From NCBI GenBank assembly GCA_910580225.1, contig CAJTXE010000046.1:1-31273 (forward strand): a stretch of DNA of 31,273 nucleotides. The letters are read 5' to 3'. Origin of the DNA: an uncultured Acetatifactor sp. (GTDB lineage Bacteria; Bacillota; Clostridia; Lachnospirales; Lachnospiraceae). A model generated the notes under the pieces. The model saw only the letters and a program-made list of their open reading frames with translations, searched no databases and was not told the origin of the DNA. This document shows positions 1 to 7,222 of the stretch, piece by piece. Made by a program: the position numbers and the translations under genes. Each line of letters begins with the position of its first letter. The stretch's first letter is position 1.

Positions 1-57
1 CGCCCTTTATTTTGGAATTTTCAGGGTTGCATTACTGTTCATTTGTCAAGGTTCATC

Positions 58-84
58 GTTTATACGGTTTCTTTAAACCGTAAA
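58..84 (-). terminator. Hairpin just after tRNA-Ser(GGA)
   Basis: A perfect 7-bp inverted repeat, ACGGTTT / AAACCGT with a 4-nt loop, extends outward through GTTTA/TAAAC with one bulged base. It lies directly 3' of the tRNA-Ser(GGA) gene on the minus strand, where a terminator or processing hairpin would be expected. There is no long T-run, so the terminator role is an inference. Confidence 0.3.
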
Positions 85-174
85 CGGAGAAGGAGGGATT
101 TGAACCCTCGCGCCGCTATTAACGACCTGCACCCTTTCCAGGGGTGTCCCTTCAGCCATCTTGGGTACTTCTCC
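85..174 (-). tRNA. tRNA-Ser (anticodon GGA)
   Basis: On the minus strand a fully paired acceptor stem GGAGAAG / CTTCTCC encloses a class II tRNA with a long variable arm, as expected for serine. The anticodon stem CACCC/GGGTG carries the loop CTGGAAA, giving anticodon GGA, which reads UCC and UCU. The T-loop is TTCAAAT and a G discriminator base follows the acceptor stem. CCA is not encoded. It lies about 70 nt after a second tRNA-Ser gene and is probably co-transcribed with it. Confidence 0.96.
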
Positions 175-244
175 AAACGCTGATAATACTTACCGTATTA
201 CATTATGTTCTATGAAATAAATCTTCCGGAGAAGGTATCTCCAG

Positions 245-330
245 CGGAGAGGGTGGGATTCGAACCCACGCGCCCTTGCGGACAAACGGTTTTCAAGACC
301 GCCTCGTTATGACCACTTCGATATCTCTCC
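245..330 (-). tRNA. tRNA-Ser (anticodon UGA)
   Basis: The minus strand shows a class II tRNA with acceptor GGAGAGA / CCTCTCC (the innermost pair is an A-C mismatch), D-arm, long variable arm and T-loop TTCGAAT. The anticodon stem GCGGT/ACCGT holds the loop CTTGAAA, so the anticodon is TGA (UGA), reading UCA and other UCN codons. CCA is not encoded. A consensus promoter lies 41 bp upstream, so this is the first gene of a two-tRNA serine unit. Confidence 0.96.
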
Positions 331-370
331 ATGTATTGCTGTCTGCCGCTGTTCCCTCGCGGCAGAGACT

Positions 371-399
371 ATATTATCAAAAAACCCTTTTTCTGTCAA
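371..399 (-). promoter_or_regulatory. Sigma-A promoter for the tRNA-Ser pair
   Basis: On the minus strand TTGACA and TAATAT are separated by exactly 17 bp, a near-perfect housekeeping promoter. The start site should fall near 364. The leader then forms a 7-bp hairpin (CTGCCGC/GCGGCAG, 343-365) before tRNA-Ser(UGA). The promoter sits between the ispD stop and the tRNAs, so the tRNAs need not depend on read-through from ispD. Confidence 0.8.
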
Positions 400-442
400 C
401 ACCTTTTTTACAATTTTTTTCAATTTTTTTTGAAAGCTTGTT

Positions 443-1195
443 TCAACTGATTTTTCGGCCCTTTTTCAGTATACTTTCCGCTATATCCAGATCCTCCGGA
501 GTCGTAATCTTAATGTTCTCATAAGAAGACTCCACCAATTTCACTCTGGTGTCTGAGAAAAGCTCAACTACACCGGCATCATCAGTTATTCTGATCCCCC
601 GTCTCTGCAGACTGTCCCACTCCTGCTGAAGCTGTCCATAGACCCGGGTAATCAGCCTCGTATCAAATACCTGAGGAGTCTGAATACTCCAGAGACGGTT
701 TCTGTCCGGAGTAGAACAGACATATCCGTCCTCATCCGACAGTTTAATGGTATCCTTGGACGGAACCGCCGCTACACAGGCATGATACCGCCGAACCGCA
801 TCATAGGTGCTTTGCAGCATTTTCTCCGTCAGAAAAGGTCTGGCGCCGTCATGAATGAAGACATAACCATCATAATTGGGTATACGCAGCACGCCGTTTT
901 CCATCTGTTCAAGGGCATTTGCCACGGAAAAGCAACGCTCCCGTCCGCCGGCAATGACGGCATCCACTTTGCAGAACCCATATTTCTCCACAATTTCATG
1001 GCGTACATAGGGAATGTTTTCCTGTGCCGTAACCAGAATGCAGTCATCGAGAATCGCCGACGCTTCCACTGCCTGAAGAGCATGCCAGATCAACGGTTTC
1101 CCATCCAGAAGCAGGAACTGCTTTGCCACATTGCTCTTCATTCGGCTGCCGTTTCCTGCCGCCAATACCACTGCAGTACATCTCTTCTTATCCAT
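443..1195 (-). CDS. ispD: 2-C-methyl-D-erythritol 4-phosphate cytidylyltransferase
   Basis: This 250-residue cytosolic enzyme transfers CMP from CTP to 2-C-methyl-D-erythritol 4-phosphate, the third step of the MEP isoprenoid pathway. The sequence shows the nucleotide-binding signature LAAGNGSRM (residues 11-19) with the lysine of AKQF just after it. It also has GGRERCFSV (83-91), HDGARPF (115-121) and AAVPSKDTIK (142-151), all characteristic of IspD. The length is slightly above the usual 225-235 residues. The ATG is preceded by GGGAGGAG, and the gene starts 18 nt after the tsaD stop, so it is probably the last gene of the tsaD operon. Confidence is high from motif agreement. Confidence 0.96.
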   Translation of the reverse strand: MDKKRCTAVVLAAGNGSRMKSNVAKQFLLLDGKPLIWHALQAVEASAILDDCILVTAQENIPYVRHEIVEKYGFCKVDAVIAGGRERCFSVANALEQMENGVLRIPNYDGYVFIHDGARPFLTEKMLQSTYDAVRRYHACVAAVPSKDTIKLSDEDGYVCSTPDRNRLWSIQTPQVFDTRLITRVYGQLQQEWDSLQRRGIRITDDAGVVELFSDTRVKLVESSYENIKITTPEDLDIAESILKKGRKIS

Positions 1196-1213
1196 GGGCA
1201 GATACTCCTCCCT

Positions 1214-2239
1214 CTACAGCTTCATGTTTGGCTCCGCATTCAAATCATAACTGCTGCAGGCTCCTCTGATATACTGGTAATAGCCGGCTGCCCCGATCAT
1301 CGCCGCATTGTCCGTACAGAGAAGGGGCGAGGGACAGTAAAATGCAATTTTCCTTTTTCTGCATTCCCGTTCAAAAGCCTCCCGCAGAGCTGAATTGGAA
1401 GCCACACCCCCTGCAATTGCAAAGCGGTCATAACCGAATTCTTTTACCGCATGGAGTGAATGTTCCACCAGCACATCCACCACGGCTTTCTGAAATGACG
1501 CCGCCACATCCGCCTGAGAATAGTCCTCCCCCTTCATCTGACAAGAATTCAGATAATTCAGCACGGCAGACTTCAGACCGCTGAAGCTGAAATCATATTC
1601 ACTCTCCCCCACCTTTGCTCTGGGAAATGGAACAGCATCGGGATTGCCCTCTTTTGAAATACTGTCAATCTTCGGCCCTCCCGGATAACCCAGTCCGATA
1701 GCCCGCGCCACCTTGTCGAAAGCCTCCCCCGCCGCATCATCCCTGGTTCTGCCGATAATCTCATACACTCCGTAATCTTTTACCACCACCAGATGAGAAT
1801 GTCCTCCGGACGCAACAAGACAGACAAAAGGGGGCTCCAACTCCGGATACTCGATGTAATTAGCACTGATATGGCCGCTGATATGATGCACTCCCACCAA
1901 CGGCAGTCCCGCGGCAAAACTGATCGCCTTGGCCTCCGCCACTCCCACCAGCAATGCCCCCACCAGGCCAGGCCCGCAGGTCACCGCCACAGCTGTCACA
2001 TCTGACAAACTAACATCGGCTTGATCCAGTGCCTCCTCAATGACCTGATTAATCTTCTCGATATGCTTTCTGGAAGCAATCTCCGGCACTACCCCGCCAT
2101 ACCGGGTGTGCAGTGCAATCTGTGTATATATAACATTTGACAGCACCTTCCTGCCGTTTCTTACCACGGAAGCTGCTGTCTCGTCGCAGGATGTCTCAAT
2201 CGCAAGTATTAAGACATCCCCATCATCATATTTTCCCAA
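1214..2239 (-). CDS. tsaD: tRNA N6-adenosine threonylcarbamoyltransferase TsaD
   Basis: TsaD is the ASKHA-fold catalytic subunit that transfers the threonylcarbamoyl group to A37 of ANN-reading tRNAs (t6A). The protein shows LAIETSCDETAASVV near the N-terminus, the metal-binding HHISGH motif at about residues 110-116, DEAAGEAFDK-like phosphate-loop residues (seen here as DDAAGEAFDKVAR), and IAGGVASN. I chose the TTG at 2239 (341 residues, the normal family length) because AGAGGAAAA precedes it at good spacing. An in-frame GTG at 2299 adds 20 residues, but its GGGGA directly abuts the start codon. It lies upstream of ispD; its partners tsaB and tsaE are encoded 2.5-4 kb upstream on the same strand. 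Confidence 0.95.
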   Translation of the reverse strand: MGKYDDGDVLILAIETSCDETAASVVRNGRKVLSNVIYTQIALHTRYGGVVPEIASRKHIEKINQVIEEALDQADVSLSDVTAVAVTCGPGLVGALLVGVAEAKAISFAAGLPLVGVHHISGHISANYIEYPELEPPFVCLVASGGHSHLVVVKDYGVYEIIGRTRDDAAGEAFDKVARAIGLGYPGGPKIDSISKEGNPDAVPFPRAKVGESEYDFSFSGLKSAVLNYLNSCQMKGEDYSQADVAASFQKAVVDVLVEHSLHAVKEFGYDRFAIAGGVASNSALREAFERECRKRKIAFYCPSPLLCTDNAAMIGAAGYYQYIRGACSSYDLNAEPNMKL

Positions 2240-2313
2240 TTTTCCTCTTCTCCCCTTCTGCCCAGGGTACAGAGCGCCTCTCTCCTGTGCTGTCGACACT
2301 CCCCAGGGCGGCT

Positions 2314-2889
2314 TTACTCCGGATTCACGTTCTGCGCCAGATCCCAGCCATAAATCTTCCAGCGCCTGTTCTCATCCCTGCGCAGCAGATAAATGGTTGA
2401 TGTCTGTTTGCTCTTACCGCCCTCAATCATTGTATAGCTGCACTGTATTCTGGCAAACTCATACCCGTCATCCGTAAAAGTATCCACATTGACACTGGAG
2501 GAAACTGCTACGGAATTGATCTTATTTCCTTCCGACCGAAAAGATGCCACATCGGCCTTGAGCTGCAATATGTTCATGGATTCTTCGTTATTTTCCAGCA
2601 ATTCCGCATCATAGAGTTCTCTGGCCCGCAGTCCCAGCTGCTCTACTTCCTCATCCGTACATTCCTCATTGTAGAGACACTTCTGAATATCGGTATAATA
2701 TTTAATAACCTCCTTGACTGTCGGCGGATAGTCATTCTGAATATCCCGGCTTAAGACAAGCTGCGTCTGGGTCATTTTTGCCTCATTTGCAGCATTTCTG
2801 GATTTACCTGACAGATAGGCATAATAGCCTACCACTACCACCAACAACACTGCGATGATAATTGTCACTTTTACGGTAGATTTCTTCAT
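2314..2889 (-). CDS. Single-pass membrane protein of unknown function
   Basis: This is a 191-residue protein I cannot assign to a characterised family. It begins with MKKSTVK and one hydrophobic segment (about residues 8-26), followed by a mostly polar extracytoplasmic domain. Residues 40-110 look helical and acidic, and 115-190 look like a mixed alpha/beta domain ending in RRWKIYGWDLAQ. That C-terminal pattern recalls NTF2-like or DUF4829-type folds, but this is only a resemblance. The start is supported by GAGGGGGAAGCTG. It begins 12 nt after the RNase Z stop and ends 74 nt before tsaD, so it sits inside the tRNA-processing operon. Confidence 0.8.
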   Translation of the reverse strand: MKKSTVKVTIIIAVLLVVVVGYYAYLSGKSRNAANEAKMTQTQLVLSRDIQNDYPPTVKEVIKYYTDIQKCLYNEECTDEEVEQLGLRARELYDAELLENNEESMNILQLKADVASFRSEGNKINSVAVSSSVNVDTFTDDGYEFARIQCSYTMIEGGKSKQTSTIYLLRRDENRRWKIYGWDLAQNVNPE

Positions 2890-2901
2890 CAGCTTCCCCC
2901 T

Positions 2902-3813
2902 CTATTCCTCTTCAAAATTCAATTCGACGGTTCTTCCGTCCCTGGCAGCGATTGTATCAGGAAAAATCTTCCTCACATCCCCCAGATACTCCTCCGGACG
3001 CATCAGAGACGGACTGTAATGAGTCAGCCACAATTCCGGCACCCCGGCAGCTTTCGCAATCCTGGCCGCTTCATACATGGTCATATGCCGGTTCTCTTTT
3101 GCCTTCACCAGCTTATCCGGTTCGCCGTACATTCCTTCCAGAATCAACAGATCTGACCCCTGGGCGTTGACTGTGATGGCATCTACCGGCCTGCTGTCTG
3201 TGCAATAGGTCACCTTCAGCCCCTTTCGGGGCGGCCCCAGCACCATGTCCGGCGTATATCGGATACCGTCCTGTTCAATCGTCTCCCCTTTCTGCAGGCG
3301 GCTCCAGAGTTTCATGGGAATCTCCCCTGCCAGAGCCCGCTCCCTGTCGAACCGTCCGGCTCTCTCCACCACCATGGAATAACCATAACATACCACACTG
3401 TGACTCACCCTGAAAGCCTTGATTTGAAAGCCTTCGAACGGAAAAATCTGCTCCTCCTCCCCAATCTCCTGACAGCGAACTTCAAACGGCAGCTCCGGCG
3501 CAATGGTACGCAGTGCACTGACCACTTTAGTCAATCCTCTGGGTCCTATGAGAAGCAGCGGTTCTTTTCGCTCTGCGTTCCCCATGGTGAGAAGCATACC
3601 GGGCAGACCGCTGATGTGGTCTGCATGATAATGGGTAAAACAGATAATATCTATGGGATTGGGGCTCCACCCCTTCTCACGCAGTGCAATCTGCGTTCCC
3701 TCTCCGCAGTCAATCAATATACTTTTTCCATTATAGCGGAGCATCAAGGATGTGAGCCACCGATATGGCAGCGGCATCATCCCTCCCGTTCCCAGCAGAC
3801 TTACATCCAGCAT
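2902..3813 (-). CDS. rnz: Ribonuclease Z (tRNA 3' endonuclease)
   Basis: This 303-residue metallo-beta-lactamase-fold endonuclease removes 3' trailers from tRNA precursors. Metal ligands are visible as THYHADH (H61, H63, D65, H66), H138 in RVSHS, D206 in YCTDSRP and H265 in LTHYSP, the RNase Z order. The segment after H138 (about 147-195) is where the family's exosite arm lies. The length matches the short-form RNase Z. The start ATG follows GGAAGGGCGAC. The tRNA genes at 85-330 lack an encoded CCA, the substrate class RNase Z is expected to process. A perfect 11-bp hairpin lies just upstream. Confidence 0.92.
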   Translation of the reverse strand: MLDVSLLGTGGMMPLPYRWLTSLMLRYNGKSILIDCGEGTQIALREKGWSPNPIDIICFTHYHADHISGLPGMLLTMGNAERKEPLLLIGPRGLTKVVSALRTIAPELPFEVRCQEIGEEEQIFPFEGFQIKAFRVSHSVVCYGYSMVVERAGRFDRERALAGEIPMKLWSRLQKGETIEQDGIRYTPDMVLGPPRKGLKVTYCTDSRPVDAITVNAQGSDLLILEGMYGEPDKLVKAKENRHMTMYEAARIAKAAGVPELWLTHYSPSLMRPEEYLGDVRKIFPDTIAARDGRTVELNFEEE

Positions 3814-3835
3814 GTCGCCCTTCCTCTTCCCATCT

Positions 3836-3862
3836 GCTTTTTCGGCTGTCCGCCGAAAAAGC
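3836..3862 (-). repeat. Perfect 11-bp inverted repeat before rnz
   Basis: GCTTTTTCGGC and its exact complement are separated by 5 nt, between the zinc-ribbon gene stop and the rnz start. On the minus-strand transcript it would form a strong hairpin, but no T-run follows it. It may be an attenuator or an RNA-processing/stability element setting rnz expression relative to the upstream gene. Confidence 0.5.
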
Positions 3863-3879
3863 TTCCTTCCTGTTTTATT

Positions 3880-4128
3880 TTATAAAAGTTCTGTCTCTTC
3901 CTGTTCTTCCGCTTCCAGAGCAAATCCGGCTGTCAGAGCATCATAGCATTCCTCGCAGAGATCAAAATGGTGTCTGACGCCGTCCTTCCGGCTGAAATAT
4001 CCGAAAACGGTATCTGCACTGAAACAATACTCCTTCAGATATCCGTTTTCCACCTTTAAAGGCCTGCCGCATTGATTGCAGACTACCTGAATCAGCTTTT
4101 TTTCCTGTCCCTCTCCGTATTTACGCAT
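3880..4128 (-). CDS. Small zinc-ribbon-like protein
   Basis: This is an 82-residue hypothetical protein with two CxxC pairs, CNQC (C17, C20) and CEEC (C58, C61), spaced as in a treble-clef or zinc-ribbon fold. An acidic tail (EAEEQEETE) follows. No catalytic motif is visible, and its partner is unknown. It lies between rimI and rnz on the same strand. The 132-nt gap upstream holds a TATAAT at 4217-4222 (minus strand) without a convincing -35 and a 6-bp hairpin (GGTTCC/GGAACC), so it may head a sub-operon with rnz. The start is supported by GGGAGAAAAGT before the ATG. Confidence 0.78.
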   Translation of the reverse strand: MRKYGEGQEKKLIQVVCNQCGRPLKVENGYLKEYCFSADTVFGYFSRKDGVRHHFDLCEECYDALTAGFALEAEEQEETELL

Positions 4129-4260
4129 ACTTTTCTCCCTTCATGCATATGCTTAGCATGATAAAAGCACTCATGCCTTATCTGGCCTCCGGTTCCTCTC
4201 TGTCGGAACCATATCCATTATACTAAAAATATACACAAATACGTCTGGTAAGTGTTGGAA

Positions 4261-4704
4261 TCACATATTTCTGCGCCACATAATCATGGCATCTTCCCGC
4301 GGTTTTTCGTAAAATCCGGGCCTGATTCCCACAGAACAAAAACCTTCTTTTTCATAAATATGGATAGCAGCTGCATTGCTGACCCGAACCTCCAGTGTAA
4401 ACGCTTCCACACCATCCGCTTCCGCTCCGGCAATCAGCTCCCTCAGCATGGCCTGACAAATTCCCTGATTTCGGTACTGCCGGTCCACCACAACATTATC
4501 AATACAGGCTTCCCCGCAGATGTGGGTGTAACCGCAGCAACCCACCGGCCGGCCGTCGGCCAGCGCCACAAGATAATGGCAGTAGTCGTGGTCCAGCAGT
4601 TCACGAAAAGCCTTCTCCGTCCATGGCATGGAAAATGCTTCCGCTTCCACCTGCGCCAGAATACCGATATCTGCTTCCTGCAGTTTCCTGATCTCAATCC
4701 GCAT
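4261..4704 (-). CDS. rimI: Ribosomal-protein-alanine N-acetyltransferase RimI-like
   Basis: This 147-residue GNAT enzyme is expected to acetylate the N-terminal alanine of ribosomal protein S18. It shows FSMPWTEKAF (24-33), the acetyl-CoA loop region VVVDRQYRNQGICQAML (71-87), LEVRVSNAAAIHIYEKEGF (104-122) and RPGFYEKPREDAMIM (128-142), all typical of RimI. The pyrophosphate loop reads R-N-Q-G-I-C rather than the usual R-G-x-G-[IV]-[GA]. I chose the ATG at 4704, preceded by GGAG at 5 nt. A longer reading to 4884 would overlap tsaB by 95 nt and adds residues unlike the family. It follows tsaB, a common arrangement in Firmicutes. Confidence 0.93.
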   Translation of the reverse strand: MRIEIRKLQEADIGILAQVEAEAFSMPWTEKAFRELLDHDYCHYLVALADGRPVGCCGYTHICGEACIDNVVVDRQYRNQGICQAMLRELIAGAEADGVEAFTLEVRVSNAAAIHIYEKEGFCSVGIRPGFYEKPREDAMIMWRRNM

Positions 4705-4789
4705 AAATACTCCGTTTTCTATTTCGGCACAATACAGCAAATAAATAATAGACAACTCCCCAATCATTTTCTGGCGGGAGAAGCCAAAC

Positions 4790-5503
4790 TTATGCCCCGT
4801 TTTTCTCCGCATCCTGCTCTGCCTGACTTTTTCGCAGATATTCCGGGCGGTGTTCCGCAGCTGTGACGATTCTGCCTTCCGCATAATAAACGGCCCCCAG
4901 TGCCGCGATGCTGGCCGCCCTCTGGCGGTTATTACCCGGGCCTGCGAAAAAACTGGAAAGACTGCCGTATCGGCAGATATTCTCCTGGTAGACCGGTACT
5001 CCGTCCCCCAGAAAAACCACCTCTCTTCCCAGTCGGGACAACAGCTCCAAAATCTCTCCGATATCCATGGGACTCCGGGGAATCACCGTATGAAGCCGAA
5101 AATCCTGCCCGGAAGGCAGAAATTCATAAGCTGCCGTATATACCTGATTCCTCCGGGCATCCATCAGCGGGCATACGATTCTTTCCGATCCGTACAGATT
5201 CCAGGCCAGTCCCTCCAGGGTAGGCACCTCCACCAGCGGCTTCTGCAATGCCAGTCCCAGTCCCTTTGCGGTAGCCGACCCGATACGCAGCCCCGTAAAA
5301 GAACCCGGGCCGGAAGCAACGGCAATGGCATCCACTGTATCCAGATCCAATTCGATCAGATTCCGCACCGCATCCAGCATGGGGAGAAGTGTCTGGGAAT
5401 GTGTCTTCTTATAATTCGTGGTATATTCTGCTATCAGTTCATTGTCTTCCACTACTGCAACGCTTGCCACGAGGCCCGAACTGTCTAACCCCAGTATCTT
5501 CAT
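4790..5503 (-). CDS. tsaB: t6A biosynthesis protein TsaB
   Basis: TsaB is the inactive ASKHA-fold partner that dimerises with TsaD and, with TsaE, forms the bacterial t6A transferase. The 237-residue protein shows the N-terminal ILGLDSSG, the hallmark AVASGPGSFTGLRIG (61-75), DARRNQVY at about residue 117, and the C-terminal HRPEYLRKS typical of TsaB. It starts 140 nt after tsaE and is followed by rimI with an 85-nt gap. The ATG is preceded by AGAGGAAG. Confidence 0.95.
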   Translation of the reverse strand: MKILGLDSSGLVASVAVVEDNELIAEYTTNYKKTHSQTLLPMLDAVRNLIELDLDTVDAIAVASGPGSFTGLRIGSATAKGLGLALQKPLVEVPTLEGLAWNLYGSERIVCPLMDARRNQVYTAAYEFLPSGQDFRLHTVIPRSPMDIGEILELLSRLGREVVFLGDGVPVYQENICRYGSLSSFFAGPGNNRQRAASIAALGAVYYAEGRIVTAAEHRPEYLRKSQAEQDAEKNGA

Positions 5504-5643
5504 CTTCCTCTACTCCCTGTTCCAATATACGTTTCCTCTAACCGGGTGTGCACCCTGGAACATGTTTAAAATGCATTCTCCCTCACCGGTACCTCCCGCG
5601 AAATGGAAGGCATCCCTGGAGGAAAGCAATTTTCGAACCTGTT

Positions 5644-6123
5644 CTAAGGTTCCCGGCCCTCTGAAATCACAATCCTGCGATAATCAAATCCCCTGTCCGG
5701 AGCTTTGGTAATGCAAATCCGTATCCGGTTCTCCGGCAATACTTCCTGAACCAGCTCCGCCCATTCCACCAGGCAGACCCCTTCTCCGTAGAAGTAATCT
5801 TCATAACCTATCTCGTCCATCTCCTCTGGATCCGCAATACGATACACATCAAAATGGTAAAGAGGAAGCCTCCCTCCCTCATAAATCTGCAGAATCGTAA
5901 AAGTAGGACTGTTCACCGGCTCCCGGATCCCCAGTCCCGCTGCAAATCCCTGCGCAAACACAGTCTTGCCCGCTCCCAGATCTCCGGTCAGTGTATAGAC
6001 CTGTCCCCCCATGCTCTCTGCCCCCAGCTTTTTCCCCAACGCAAAGGTATCTTCCGGGGAAAAAACTTCCGCCTCAGCTGTTCCATTCTTTTTCAATTGT
6101 GACAAAATTGCTTCCATTTCCAT
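5644..6123 (-). CDS. tsaE: t6A biosynthesis ATPase TsaE
   Basis: TsaE is the P-loop ATPase that resets the TsaB-TsaD complex between catalytic cycles. The 159-residue protein shows the Walker A motif GDLGAGKT (47-54), the family motif NSPTFTI (71-77), LYHFDVYRI (88-96) and the Walker-B-like CLVEWAE at about residue 120. Length and motif order match TsaE. It opens the tsaE-tsaB-rimI cluster. A 9-bp inverted repeat lies upstream, at 6147-6206. Confidence 0.95.
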   Translation of the reverse strand: MEMEAILSQLKKNGTAEAEVFSPEDTFALGKKLGAESMGGQVYTLTGDLGAGKTVFAQGFAAGLGIREPVNSPTFTILQIYEGGRLPLYHFDVYRIADPEEMDEIGYEDYFYGEGVCLVEWAELVQEVLPENRIRICITKAPDRGFDYRRIVISEGREP

Positions 6124-6146
6124 GCCAGTCTCTCCCGTTCATTTCC

Positions 6147-6206
6147 GGACGGTTTCCCCTTCATTTCCTGCAGATGGGGAAGACCTGAAGCGTATTTAAA
6201 CCGTCC
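6147..6206 (-). repeat. Inverted repeat between ycxB-like gene and tsaE
   Basis: GGACGGTTT (6147-6155) and AAACCGTCC (6198-6206) are exact complements enclosing 42 nt that contain an inner TCCCC/GGGGA pair. A transcript on either strand could fold into a two-part hairpin. It lies between the end of the ycxB-like gene and the tsaE start. Its role is unknown; no T-run is present. Confidence 0.4.
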
Positions 6207-6227
6207 TTCCCGCCGTCATACACCGGC

Positions 6228-6704
6228 TTAAGACCGTATCTTTACTTTCCCGGGTGACATATGGGTCGAAATCATCTCCACCACTGCTATCCTCTGATCC
6301 CCCAGCTGACGCTTCGGAAACAGGGTTGCATTCACACGGGAAGTATAGAGAATGATACTCCTTCCTGTGGATACCGCCTTATGCATATCTTCCCACGCCA
6401 TTTTCTCACTGGCCTCTCCCTGGCTCACGGTCAGCCCCTCTTCATCCAGAATATAGCGGAGCGGTTCCTGAAAAACAGGATTGTTCAGGATCTGGCTTCT
6501 ACTCTTCAGAAAAAGTGTCCACGGCAGGTACAGAAGCATCACCAATCCCAGCACAATAAAGAGCCATTGCTGCGTCGCCATGGCAAACAAAATCAGAATC
6601 GCACCGAATGCACTCCCCACCAGCCCCGCAGGACTGTTATAGGAATGCATCAGCATATAGTCGTACAGATCTCCCGCCTCAATTTTTACGGTTATATCAA
6701 GCAT
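6228..6704 (-). CDS. YcxB-like membrane protein
   Basis: This 158-residue protein has two adjacent transmembrane segments (about 28-43 and 47-64), followed by a cytoplasmic domain with the pattern YILDEEGLTVSQGEAS, MAWEDMHKAV and ILYTSRVNATLFPKRQ. That layout is typical of the YcxB-like family (two TM helices, then a PH-like domain containing 'W-x-D-h' and 'hhP.r' elements). The family's function is not established. It has its own consensus promoter (6744-6772), divergent from ribU, and may read on into tsaE. Confidence 0.8.
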   Translation of the reverse strand: MLDITVKIEAGDLYDYMLMHSYNSPAGLVGSAFGAILILFAMATQQWLFIVLGLVMLLYLPWTLFLKSRSQILNNPVFQEPLRYILDEEGLTVSQGEASEKMAWEDMHKAVSTGRSIILYTSRVNATLFPKRQLGDQRIAVVEMISTHMSPGKVKIRS

Positions 6705-6743
6705 TCTGTATCACCCTTCATATCTCCATCCGTTCTGTGTGTC

Positions 6744-6772
6744 ATTTTACTCTAAAAAAGATAAAAAAGCAA
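6744..6772 (-). promoter_or_regulatory. Promoter of the ycxB-like gene
   Basis: On the minus strand TTGCTT and TAAAAT are 17 bp apart, placing the start site near 6737, about 33 nt before the ATG. The upstream sequence is T/A-rich. It is back to back with the ribU leader promoter at 6795-6823. Confidence 0.55.
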
Positions 6773-6794
6773 GGGAAAAACATGCAAATTCCTC

Positions 6795-6823
6795 TTGCAT
6801 TCTGTCCGAAACCGTATTATAAT
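6795..6823 (+). promoter_or_regulatory. Promoter of the FMN riboswitch-ribU transcript
   Basis: TTGCAT (6795-6800) and TATAAT (6818-6823) are separated by exactly 17 bp. The expected start near 6830 is about 13 nt before the first helix of the FMN riboswitch. Confidence 0.75.
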
Positions 6824-6842
6824 GGCGCTTGTAAAAAAGAAA

Positions 6843-7014
6843 ATTCTTCGGGGTCGGGTGACTCTTATGAACCAGGTGGTTTCGTAAGCTAGAATTCCCT
6901 ACTGGCGGTACAGTCCGCGACCCGTGACAGAAAAATGCCTCGTTGAGAGCAGTTGCTGTCACGGCTGACTCGGTGAAAGTCCGAGACCAACAGTAAAGTC
7001 TGGATGAAAGAAGA
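6843..7014 (+). promoter_or_regulatory. FMN riboswitch (RFN element)
   Basis: The leader matches the FMN aptamer. P1 is TTCTTC pairing with GAAGAA. Conserved segments appear in order: CGGGGTCGGGTGA, ATTCCCTACTGGCGGTACAG, TCCGCGACCCG, CTCGGTGAAAGTCCGAGACC and AACAGTAAAGTCTGGATGAA. FMN binding normally favours a downstream terminator, and one is present at 7108-7132 before ribU. The aptamer contains an extended, unconserved helix (GTGACAG...CTGTCAC region, about 6922-6963), which varies freely in this class. Confidence 0.95.
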
Positions 7015-7107
7015 ACGCGCAATTGCAGAGCCGTCAAACCGGATGCAGGAATTCCTGTGGCCGGGTATTGCTTTATGCGGGCTGCAGCTGGCAAGTGTGC
7101 AGAGACT

Positions 7108-7140
7108 GCCCCGGATCTTTCTGATCCGGGGCTTTATGTG
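7108..7140 (+). terminator. Riboswitch expression-platform terminator
   Basis: A perfect 10-bp stem, GCCCCGGATC / GATCCGGGGC with a 5-nt loop, is followed by TTTATGTGTTATTT. It lies between the FMN aptamer and the ribU ribosome binding site, the expected place for an FMN-dependent terminator. The T-tract is interrupted, so termination may be partial. Confidence 0.8.
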
Positions 7141-7222
7141 TTATTTCCCTGTGAAATTCATCTCTCAAGAAGAATCAAGAAGAATTTTCCAAACAAAAAT
7201 CCCAAAAACGGAGGAAACAAAA

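Noticed and set aside
88..330. Direct repeats of the two serine tRNAs as an integration or attachment site
   Set aside because: The similarity is that expected between isoacceptors. No integrase or att-like partial tRNA duplicate is seen.
5504..5643. 12-codon peptide (MHFKHVPGCTPG) between tsaE and tsaB
   Set aside because: It has a start codon and a GGGAG nearby, but the spacing is poor and nothing else supports translation or a leader-peptide role.
6843..7014. Cobalamin riboswitch
   Set aside because: The first impression of a long G-rich leader is better explained by the FMN aptamer. Its conserved segments are all present in order, and the gene downstream is ribU.
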